A stretch of DNA of 9,124 nucleotides from Lachnospiraceae bacterium (GTDB lineage: Bacteria > Bacillota > Clostridia > Lachnospirales > Lachnospiraceae): assembly GCA_004558185.1 (NCBI GenBank), contig SFDP01000065.1, forward strand, positions 1 through 9,124, in the 5' to 3' direction. This document shows positions 1 to 5,391 of this stretch, piece after piece. Each line of letters begins with the position of its first letter. The stretch's first letter is position 1. Both the position numbers and the translations under genes were made by a program. The notes beneath the pieces were generated by a model that saw nothing but the letters and a program-made list of their open reading frames with translations, was not told the origin of the DNA and made no database searches.

Positions 1-102
1 GAGAGTGAACAGATTATTATTGAAGATAATGTGTTAAGTTTTCAAAGTGCAAATTTAAAAATGTTACTACAAATCGCCCGATTTGTCGGGCAACTCATAT
101 AA
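1..102 (+). CDS. C-terminal end of an upstream gene (partial, unidentified)
   Basis: Frame 1 is open from the first base to a TAA at 100-102 and encodes 33 residues ending in ARFVGQLI. The other two plus frames hit stops early. The composition (acidic stretch, then a hydrophobic/basic amphipathic end) is compatible with a real C-terminus, and the next gene starts 60 bases later with no terminator between, so it would be the upstream member of the same operon. The fragment is too short to name a family. A 33-codon open stretch can also arise by chance, so this is only moderately supported. Confidence 0.45.
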   Translation, partial: ESEQIIIEDNVLSFQSANLKMLLQIARFVGQLI

Positions 103-162
103 AGGAATAGATTAAAACGAATCTGCCAGCAGAGCAGAGAGAGGAGCGTTATCAGTTAAGCC

Positions 163-1116
163 ATGACAAATCAGGAGTTAAAAATACAGCAAAAGGTACC
201 GGCAAAAAAAATCACCCTTCCGATTGCCATAGATGCCATGACTATACCGGCCGTATTGCTTTCCGCTACGGCACCGGCGCTGGTGGGAATTTTACTGTCC
301 ATAGAGAGGGTAGGGCACATTTCTCCCCTGCTGACCATATGTTTATTGCTTATTCCTACACTGATGAATGCAGCAGTAAATATATTGAATGATTATTTTG
401 ATTATATCAGCGGAAATGATACCAACGAAAATATAGCCTATGAAAGTGATGCACCCTTTGCCTACCATCAGGTGGAGAATCCTAAGCCAGCCTTCTGGAT
501 TGGTATAGGCCTTTTTCTTCTGGCAGGCATGATGGGAATTTATGTCATTGCAGAGGCGGGAATCCTGCCTGCTGTTATAGGAGCCGCTGGCGCAATTATA
601 GCCCTGACCTATTCCGGCAGTAAATTTGCCACTTCCTATCTGCCTATAGGGGAACCGCTTGCCGGATTTACCATGGGAGGCCTGATTCCCCTGGGGGTAT
701 ATACCGCTTTGACAGGCGAAATGGATTGGTTGGTTTTGTACAAAACAATACCGATGATGCTGATCGTGACTCAGTTCATGCTTCTTAATAATACCTGTGA
801 TATGGATCGGGATAGTTTTGCGGGGAGGAAAACGCTGCCTATTCTCATTGGCCGACAAAAGGCTCAGAAAGTGGCTAATGCTCTAAGTGTGATTTGGGTT
901 CTTCAGCTTCTTCATGTAGTGCTTGTCTGGTATACCTATGGAATAATCATCATTGTGGGAATGCTGGCCATTATATGGAAAAATTATAGGTTGACATTTA
1001 AAATAAAACGTTCCAGTGAGACGAAGATTCCGGCAACAATGGCACTGGTTCCTGTTACCATGGGAATAGCCGTGGCATATCCGCTTGCCATAGCCGTGCA
1101 ATTGCTGTTTCACTGA
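163..1116 (+). CDS. UbiA-family prenyltransferase, MenA-like
   Basis: A 317-residue polytopic membrane protein of the UbiA superfamily, which transfers a polyprenyl chain from its diphosphate to an aromatic or other acceptor in the membrane. Both Asp-rich motifs are present. The first is NDYFDYISGND at residues 76-86. The second is NNTCDMDRD at 209-217, followed by GRKTLPILIG, the layout usual in 1,4-dihydroxy-2-naphthoate prenyltransferases (MenA). About eight or nine hydrophobic segments fill the rest, and the length is normal for the family. An in-frame TAA at 157-159 makes ATG 163 the first possible start. The best ribosome site, GAGGAG at 141-146, is rather distant (16 bases). The radical SAM gene follows within 50 bases, suggesting one operon and a shared pathway. 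Menaquinone synthesis is only one option: no other men or mqn gene is in view, so the acceptor is unknown. Confidence 0.9.
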   Translation: MTNQELKIQQKVPAKKITLPIAIDAMTIPAVLLSATAPALVGILLSIERVGHISPLLTICLLLIPTLMNAAVNILNDYFDYISGNDTNENIAYESDAPFAYHQVENPKPAFWIGIGLFLLAGMMGIYVIAEAGILPAVIGAAGAIIALTYSGSKFATSYLPIGEPLAGFTMGGLIPLGVYTALTGEMDWLVLYKTIPMMLIVTQFMLLNNTCDMDRDSFAGRKTLPILIGRQKAQKVANALSVIWVLQLLHVVLVWYTYGIIIIVGMLAIIWKNYRLTFKIKRSSETKIPATMALVPVTMGIAVAYPLAIAVQLLFH

Positions 1117-1159
1117 CCAAAATGAGACTGATTTCGTATATGAAAGGATGAGTAAAAAA

Positions 1160-2059
1160 ATGTTAGAAAAATTAGCCTATATGCCATTGTGGTTTTTTAG
1201 AAGCAGAATTCTGAATAAGAAACAACCGTTACAGACGGTGCTGTTTATTACGGACTACTGCAATTTAAGATGTAAGCATTGTACACCGGCAGGCCATGGC
1301 TGCTCAACAATAAAAACCTATGAGGAAATAAAGAGGGAATTGATCTATTCCTATAAACAGGGATCGCGTTTTGTCGATTTTGAAGGGGGAGAGCCAACAC
1401 TTTGGCATGACGGTAATAAAAGCCTGAATGATCTTTATCGACTGGCCAAAAAAATAGGTTTCTTTTCCTGTACATTAACTACAAATGGACAGAAATCAAT
1501 ACAGGGAACTCTGGCAGATTCGGTTTGGGTCAGTGTAGACGGATATGGAAAATATCATGACAGGATTCGGGGTAAAGGCTCCTTTGCTAAATTAGACAAG
1601 CATATTCGTGAGAGTAATCATCCCAATTTAAGCATTGCAATGGCGGTTAATCGAATCAATCGGGCATCGATTTCTCAAATCGTAAAGTATGCAAAAAAGA
1701 ATCCGGCTATTCAGTCAGTAGCCTTCAATTTACATACCCCTTTTCCGGAAACGGAGGAATTGACCATGAGCTGGAAGGAACGTTGTGAGGTGATTGATGA
1801 AATCATTCGCTATAAAAAAGCCGGGTATCCGATTATGAATACCTTTTCAGGCTTAAGGGTGATGAAGCGGCGTGGATTCAAGAAAGACTGTTGGGTAGCC
1901 AATTATATTTTAATCGATGGAACCAGACTGCCGCAATGTCCCGGAAAACTGCTGAATGTATGTGATGATTGTGGATTTTGTATGTCCGGCGAAATGTATT
2001 CCGTATTAAGACTGAAACCGGATACGATTTTTGCAGGCTTGTCACTGCGGTTGGGGTAG
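1160..2059 (+). CDS. radical SAM protein with Cys-rich C-terminus (SPASM-like)
   Basis: A radical S-adenosylmethionine enzyme of 299 residues. The cluster-binding CxxxCxxC motif is CNLRCKHC at residues 34-41, after a beta strand (VLFITDY). The SAM-contacting GGEP motif is at 76-79, and LTTNG and VSVDG mark later barrel strands. The C-terminus has five further cysteines (C244, C260, C268, C271, C274, the last three in CDDCGFC) that could bind an auxiliary Fe-S cluster, as in SPASM or Twitch domains. An in-frame ATG at 1148 would add four residues, but AAGGA (1144-1148) overlaps it and sits 11 bases before ATG 1160, so 1160 is the better start. The reaction cannot be read from sequence. Because it follows the UbiA-type gene with no terminator between, modification of a prenylated lipid or quinone is a reasonable inference; peptide maturation is an alternative, though no small precursor peptide is visible. 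Confidence 0.88.
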   Translation: MLEKLAYMPLWFFRSRILNKKQPLQTVLFITDYCNLRCKHCTPAGHGCSTIKTYEEIKRELIYSYKQGSRFVDFEGGEPTLWHDGNKSLNDLYRLAKKIGFFSCTLTTNGQKSIQGTLADSVWVSVDGYGKYHDRIRGKGSFAKLDKHIRESNHPNLSIAMAVNRINRASISQIVKYAKKNPAIQSVAFNLHTPFPETEELTMSWKERCEVIDEIIRYKKAGYPIMNTFSGLRVMKRRGFKKDCWVANYILIDGTRLPQCPGKLLNVCDDCGFCMSGEMYSVLRLKPDTIFAGLSLRLG

Positions 2060-2090
2060 AGCGTTACTTATGATAAATTGGTGAGGTAAA

Positions 2091-2750
2091 ATGAACATTT
2101 CAGATAAGGGATTAGCGTTGATCAAAAAATACGAGGGCTGCCATTTGACAGCATATTTATGCCCGGCAGGATATTACACTATTGGCTATGGCCATACGGC
2201 GGGAGTAGAAGAGGGAATGACCATTACGCAGGAAGAGGCCGATGCCTACTTACTGGAAGACTGCTCAAGGTCTGAACGGGAGGTAGAGAGATACAATAAT
2301 GAATACGGCTGGAATCAGAATGAGTTTGATGCTCTGGTATCCTTTGCATATAATATTGGCAGTATTCATCAGCTTACTGCTGGCGGTACCCGGTCCCGTG
2401 AAGAAATTGCACAGAAAATGCTGGAGTATGCCAGCGGAGGAGGAAAAACACTTCCGGGACTGGTGAAACGAAGAAAGGAAGAGCAGACTCTGTTCCTGGG
2501 GCTTCTGCAACCGGAGGGAGAGCAGCAGACGGAACAAAGCGCCAGAGGTGTTTTAAGAGAGGGCAGTGAAGGGGAAGAAGTAAAGGGGCTTCAAACACTC
2601 CTTGTCGCAAAAGGGTATCCGGTTGGAGAGATAGATGGAAATTTCGGCACTGATACGAAAGCAGCAGTGGTGAGCTTCCAGGAAGCCTCCGGCTTGATGG
2701 CTGACGGTATTGTAGGAAAAAACACATGGGCCCAATTGGATATTATTTAG
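2091..2750 (+). CDS. GH24 lysozyme (endolysin-type) with peptidoglycan-binding domain
   Basis: A muramidase of 219 residues that should cleave the MurNAc-GlcNAc bond of peptidoglycan. The N-terminal GH24 domain (about residues 1-138) carries the E-x8-D/C-x5-T triad as E15, C24 and T30, so Cys replaces the more usual Asp. Other family marks are TIGYGHT (30-36), ALVSFAYNIG (81-90) and LPGLVKRR (121-128). A linker (140-152) leads to a PG_binding_1 domain (about 155-217) with the typical GSEGEEVKGLQ, DGNFGTDT and DGIVGKNTW segments. There is no signal peptide, as in phage endolysins that need a holin, but no holin or other phage gene is nearby. The ribosome site GTGAGGT (2081-2087) is close to the ATG. 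The gene lies 31 bases behind the radical SAM gene and its stop abuts the stop of the opposing DUF4231 gene. Confidence 0.9.
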   Translation: MNISDKGLALIKKYEGCHLTAYLCPAGYYTIGYGHTAGVEEGMTITQEEADAYLLEDCSRSEREVERYNNEYGWNQNEFDALVSFAYNIGSIHQLTAGGTRSREEIAQKMLEYASGGGKTLPGLVKRRKEEQTLFLGLLQPEGEQQTEQSARGVLREGSEGEEVKGLQTLLVAKGYPVGEIDGNFGTDTKAAVVSFQEASGLMADGIVGKNTWAQLDII

Positions 2751-3218
2751 TTATACTTCGTTCTGCTCGGATTCATCCTTGTCCTGCTGCTCCAGACTTA
2801 GGGATTTCCATTGATTGTGCTCGGAGGATATGATTTGCTCTACATTATGGACAAAGATATTCTCAATGCTTTCCGGTTTGCTGTTGTAGGGAGCAGAACG
2901 GGTCTCAAACAGTACCTTCTGGTAACGGAGCAAATCGCAGGCAGTACGGTAGCCTATCCAGTTTTCCGGCCATTTATACAGCTTGCTTAAGGATTTTATA
3001 ATAGCAATCGCAGCACCAAACACCCCCACGATAAAGCCAATTATTTTAAGATTGTCGGCATAAGAGGAAAGAAGGGGGATCAGGGCAGCTAGAATAATTT
3101 CAATGGTTTGGCTGATGGTATACTTTCGCTGGCAGGAGCGGGCTTTTTTTTCATACCATTCAATCTGCTGCTCCACCCTGGTTTTCATATACTCATCGAT
3201 ATTCATATTCTTATTCAT
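2751..3218 (-). CDS. DUF4231 / SLATT-like two-TM membrane protein
   Basis: A 155-residue membrane protein. An N-terminal helical stretch (about residues 8-33, with RVEQQIEWYEKKA) precedes two transmembrane helices (about 36-53 and 57-76), then a cytosolic helical tail holding the W..NWIGYR (83-91) and LLRYQ (97-101) motifs I associate with DUF4231. The end is acidic and polar (DKDESEQNEV). DUF4231 resembles the SLATT 2-TM domains, which others have proposed as pore-forming effectors in nucleotide-signalled conflict systems. That role is a family-level prediction, and no cognate cyclase or SLOG sensor gene is in this window. The start is well supported: GGAGGT (complement of 3228-3233) lies 9 bases before the ATG. 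Its stop codon touches the lysozyme stop, so the two genes converge with no spacer and no visible terminator. It appears to be monocistronic. Confidence 0.88.
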   Translation of the reverse strand: MNKNMNIDEYMKTRVEQQIEWYEKKARSCQRKYTISQTIEIILAALIPLLSSYADNLKIIGFIVGVFGAAIAIIKSLSKLYKWPENWIGYRTACDLLRYQKVLFETRSAPYNSKPESIENIFVHNVEQIISSEHNQWKSLSLEQQDKDESEQNEV

Positions 3219-3248
3219 CTAAATCATACCTCCATTGGTAAACGCTCT

Positions 3249-3254
3249 AGTATA
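3249..3254 (-). promoter_or_regulatory. candidate -10 box for the DUF4231 gene
   Basis: On the minus strand this reads TATACT, about 16 bases upstream of the GGAGGT ribosome site, which would give a short leader. No good -35 hexamer sits at 16-18 bases spacing, so the call is weak. Upstream of it lies the inverted-repeat element at 3290-3440, so transcription may start just outside that element. Confidence 0.25.
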
Positions 3255-3289
3255 ACGGTTTCAAAATAACCTGACTCTATAACTTGACT

Positions 3290-3440
3290 ATTTTTCCGAT
3301 TGCACAGCTTCAAAATCCTCAGCGTAGCCCGCTACGCCTACGTTTTTGAAACTGCACACTCAGAAGAATATTCTGCGTCAAACTATCCAAAACTTAATTT
3401 TCGCTGTACTAGTCTGTTCATTCAGCGAAGCTGTCGCAGA
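3290..3440. repeat. structured intergenic element with nested inverted repeats
   Basis: This stretch lies in the 438-base gene-free gap between the divergent DUF4231 gene and the gene at 3657, and contains no convincing ORF. Its core is an imperfect inverted repeat: 3301-3328 and 3331-3358 pair at 20 of 28 positions around a 2-base centre, with a perfect inner stem GCGTAGC/GCTACGC (3322-3328, 3331-3337). It is followed by CAGAA/TTCTG (3361-3365, 3371-3375) around the palindrome AGAATATTCT (3365-3374), and by a perfect 7-bp repeat TTCGCTG/CAGCGAA (3400-3406, 3423-3429). The segment GAAGCTGTCGCA (3427-3438) is also a near reverse complement of TGCACAGCTTC at 3301-3311, so the whole region could fold into a larger structure. 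It has no T-tract, so it does not look like a terminator. A dispersed MITE-like repeat or a structured RNA is the most likely reading. Confidence 0.55.
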
Positions 3441-3470
3441 AATTTCCATTTAATTCCATTTTGTAAATAA

Positions 3471-3487
3471 ATTGACACTTTGTCAAT
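3471..3487. promoter_or_regulatory. perfect palindrome, candidate operator
   Basis: ATTGACA and TGTCAAT form a perfect 7-bp inverted repeat around CTT, in an AT-rich stretch of the divergent intergenic region. It contains TTGACA (3472-3477), a consensus -35 box, but no good -10 lies 16-18 bases downstream (3494-3500 reads TGTTCAA). A transcription factor operator is one reading; a weak hairpin followed by CATTTTTGTT is another. No regulator gene is adjacent except the response regulator at 4310. Confidence 0.35.
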
Positions 3488-3568
3488 CATTTTTGTTCAA
3501 ATATCGAAGAAATACCATTTGAAATTTAAGCTATGGGAAGAATTTTTGCTGAAAAGCAGAGCAATATA

Positions 3569-3577
3569 TGGTAAGAT
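3569..3577 (+). promoter_or_regulatory. candidate extended -10 promoter for the 3657 gene
   Basis: TGGTAAGAT is an extended -10 element (TGn plus TAAGAT, 4 of 6 to consensus). The upstream sequence has only a poor -35 (TTGCTG at 3546-3551, 20 bases away). The implied leader of about 75 bases ends at the GGAG ribosome site at 3647-3650. It is the best candidate in the gap but unproven. Confidence 0.35.
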
Positions 3578-3656
3578 TAAAGCCATGCAGATTTTGCAAA
3601 TATCAGTTAAGTGCATCGGATGTGAATAGGGCAGTGCACGAAGAATGGAGACGGGA

Positions 3657-4205
3657 ATGAAAAACGAAGAACAGTTTATAGTAGGCGGTTTTTTGTTTGG
3701 TAGTAGTGAGGATGTTAAGCTGGCAAAGGCGGAGGAAAACAGTATCCAATTTCTGAAGCAGAAAATAGACTATGAAGATACGAGCACAACTCTCCGTATT
3801 TATGAAAAAGCCCTGAAGGAAAATATTTTTAAAACACCACTGGGGTTTGACTTCCTGCGAAGTACCCAGGAGGAGCTGGTGAAAAGAGGAGTTCCCCGGG
3901 AAAAGATCAAGCCTATCCCGTTGCATTCGTCTTTTTCAGGGGTGGAGGAGGCTGGTATTTCCGGCAAAAATCGCAGGAGGATTAAGCCGGATAAAATCAG
4001 GGAATATCTCCGCCATTCCATCTGGCTGAATGTGGTGTTGATTCTTTTGGCAGTGGGGATGTTTATCATCTCTCTGTTAGGAGAAACGCCGAATATGGTA
4101 AACTATCGCTTTAGAATTCAGAATGAATATGCTTCCTGGGAGCAGGAGCTGATGGAAAGAGAGAACCAGCTTAAGGAGAGAGAAAGAGAATTGAACTTAG
4201 AATAG
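3657..4205 (+). CDS. hypothetical single-TM protein with C-terminal coiled coil
   Basis: A 182-residue protein of no family I can name. The N-terminal two thirds is soluble and charged. It begins EEQFIVGGFLFGSSEDVKLAKAEE and contains a long helical run (about residues 17-56), then FKTPLGFDFLRSTQEEL (59-75) and a basic KNRRRIKPDKIR patch (104-115). One transmembrane helix follows (about 122-141, WLNVVLILLAVGMFIISLL). The end (about 155-181) is a highly charged heptad-like helix rich in Glu, Arg and Leu (MERENQLKERERELNLE), probably a coiled coil. There is no signal peptide. An ATG at 3645 is in frame, but GGAG (3647-3650) overlaps it and stands 6 bases before ATG 3657, which is therefore the start. 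The response regulator gene follows after about 100 bases with its own candidate promoter. A membrane sensor or scaffold is conceivable but not shown. Confidence 0.83.
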   Translation: MKNEEQFIVGGFLFGSSEDVKLAKAEENSIQFLKQKIDYEDTSTTLRIYEKALKENIFKTPLGFDFLRSTQEELVKRGVPREKIKPIPLHSSFSGVEEAGISGKNRRRIKPDKIREYLRHSIWLNVVLILLAVGMFIISLLGETPNMVNYRFRIQNEYASWEQELMERENQLKERERELNLE

Positions 4206-4236
4206 AGGGAACTGTATTGAATAGTTACGGGCAGAG

Positions 4237-4268
4237 TTCACAGATTAAACATATTTTTCGGATATAAT
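4237..4268 (+). promoter_or_regulatory. candidate promoter for the response regulator gene
   Basis: TATAAT at 4263-4268 is a perfect -10 box about 40 bases before the start codon. TTCACA at 4237-4242 matches the -35 consensus at 5 of 6 positions, but the 20-base spacing is longer than ideal, as expected for a promoter needing an activator. No terminator is visible after the preceding gene, so read-through may also occur. Confidence 0.45.
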
Positions 4269-4309
4269 CGAATCAGGATAGTGAAAATGTTTTGGAATGC
4301 GAGGAAGAT

Positions 4310-4984
4310 ATGGAAAGATTAAAGATATTAGTGGTGGATGATGAGGCCAGAATGAGAAAGCTGGTAAAGGACTTTTTAGTTAAGGCAGGTTATGTGGTAT
4401 TAGAAGCACAGGACGGCAACGAAGCTATGGAAGTCTTTTATGCCAATAAGGACATTTCGCTGTTGATTTTGGATGTAATGATGCCTCATATGGATGGCTG
4501 GGAGGTCTGTCGGGAAGTAAGAAGCTCTTCCCAGATTCCGATCATTATGCTGACGGCCAGAAGCGATGAGCGAGATGAGCTGCAGGGTTTTGAGCTGGGT
4601 GTAGATGAATATATTTCCAAGCCCTTCAGTCCTAAAATATTAGTAGCCAGAGTGGAGGCTATTTTAAGACGCAGCCTGGGACAGAATGAGGAAGCCAAGC
4701 TGGAGGAGGGCGGTATTGTATTGGACAAGGCTGCTCATGTGGTGACGATCAATGGTGAGCCTGTGGAGTTGAGCTACAAGGAGTTTGAACTGTTGGCTTA
4801 TTTTATGGAAAATAGGGGCATTGCCCTTTCCCGGGAGAAGATACTTAACAGTGTATGGAATTATGATTATTTCGGAGATGCCCGTACGATCGATACCCAT
4901 GTGAAGAAGCTGCGCAGCAAAATGGGAGAAAAGGGAGAAATGATCAAAACCATTTGGGGCATGGGGTACAAATTTGAATGTTAG
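4310..4984 (+). CDS. OmpR/PhoB-family response regulator (orphan)
   Basis: A 224-residue two-component response regulator. The receiver domain (about residues 1-120) has the acidic pair D10/D11, the phosphoacceptor D55 (LLILDVMMP), the switch T82 (LTAR) and K104 (SKP), so it should be phosphorylated normally. The C-terminal winged-helix DNA-binding domain (about 130-224) has the family's ELSYKEFELLAYF and RTIDTHVKKLRSKMG segments (the latter at 192-206, including the recognition helix) and ends in GMGYKFE. A TTG at 4292 is in frame, but ATG 4310 has GAGG (4301-4304) 5 bases upstream and gives the normal N-terminus MERLKILVVDDE. No histidine kinase gene lies next to it: a terminator follows directly and the preceding gene is a single-TM protein without kinase motifs. 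It is therefore an orphan here, with the partner kinase elsewhere. Confidence 0.95.
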   Translation: MERLKILVVDDEARMRKLVKDFLVKAGYVVLEAQDGNEAMEVFYANKDISLLILDVMMPHMDGWEVCREVRSSSQIPIIMLTARSDERDELQGFELGVDEYISKPFSPKILVARVEAILRRSLGQNEEAKLEEGGIVLDKAAHVVTINGEPVELSYKEFELLAYFMENRGIALSREKILNSVWNYDYFGDARTIDTHVKKLRSKMGEKGEMIKTIWGMGYKFEC

Positions 4985-5010
4985 AAATAGGCGAGTAAGC
5001 AAATAATTTA

Positions 5011-5042
5011 AGGGCATCATAAGGGTGCCCTGTTTCATTTTT
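5011..5042 (+). terminator. rho-independent terminator after the response regulator
   Basis: AGGGCATC (5011-5018) pairs with GGTGCCCT (5024-5031), one T-G wobble, around a 5-base loop. It is followed by GTTTCATTTTT. It lies 26 bases after the response regulator stop and separates that gene from the promoter at 5066. Confidence 0.85.
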
Positions 5043-5065
5043 CACTACCTCTAATCGACATTTTG

Positions 5066-5074
5066 TGTTATAAT
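5066..5074 (+). promoter_or_regulatory. extended -10 promoter for the HipA-like operon
   Basis: TGTTATAAT is a consensus extended -10 (TGn plus a perfect TATAAT). No good -35 is present at the right distance, which is common for extended -10 promoters. The predicted transcript would start near 5081, almost at the AAGGA ribosome site (5083-5087), leaving a leader of under 20 bases before ATG 5098. Confidence 0.62.
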
Positions 5075-5097
5075 GAACTAGAAAGGAAGTGAGCAGT

Positions 5098-5391
5098 ATG
5101 GATAGTATTTTATCAATTAGAGCCAATATTTCAGAAGAAGAAAAAATGAAGATGTTGCGTAATATGACAGGTAAGAAACTGGATGGTACAGTGGACTATT
5201 CATCTGTAAATGAAACTGCTCTAATGGATTGTGCCAAGAGAGAGAGAGCAAAGCAGGAAATGCTGATTTATATGATGCAGTGCTTGAGAGAAGATTATGG
5301 AGTGCAGGATCCTGATGAGCTTCTGCTGAAGTGGGAAGATTTCAAGGGAAAACATAATATTGTGATAAAGGAGCACGTATCCTATGAATGA
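5098..5391 (+). CDS. small charged protein paired with a HipA-like kinase (possible antitoxin or accessory)
   Basis: A 97-residue, largely helical, charged soluble protein that I do not recognise. Visible parts are an N-terminal segment with ISEEEKMKMLRNMTGKKLDG (11-30), a central helix rich in Lys, Arg, Glu and Met (about 40-66, LMDCAKRERAKQEMLIYMMQCLRE), and a C-terminal part with DPDELLLKWEDFKGK (71-85). There is no clear helix-turn-helix, unlike the HipB antitoxins that usually precede hipA. The start is ATG 5098, with AAGGA (5083-5087) 10 bases upstream; a GTG at 5089 in frame overlaps that site and is less likely. Its last 8 bases overlap the kinase start, so the two should be translationally coupled and probably interact. 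An antitoxin, regulator or substrate of the kinase are all inferences from position only. Confidence 0.8.
   Translation: MDSILSIRANISEEEKMKMLRNMTGKKLDGTVDYSSVNETALMDCAKRERAKQEMLIYMMQCLREDYGVQDPDELLLKWEDFKGKHNIVIKEHVSYE

Noticed and set aside
76..91. Hairpin GCCCGA-TTTG-TCGGGC near the start of the window
   Set aside because: It lies inside the probable end of the upstream coding frame and is followed by AACTCATATAAAGG, not a T-tract, so it is not supported as a terminator.
3471..3500. TTGACA at 3472-3477 as a plus-strand promoter -35
   Set aside because: No acceptable -10 hexamer lies 16-18 bases downstream, so it is listed only as a possible operator.
4218..4228. TGAATAGTTAC occurs here and again at 6516-6526, both just after a gene
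   Set aside because: An 11-base match in 9 kb is close to chance, and the flanks do not match, so no repeat is claimed.
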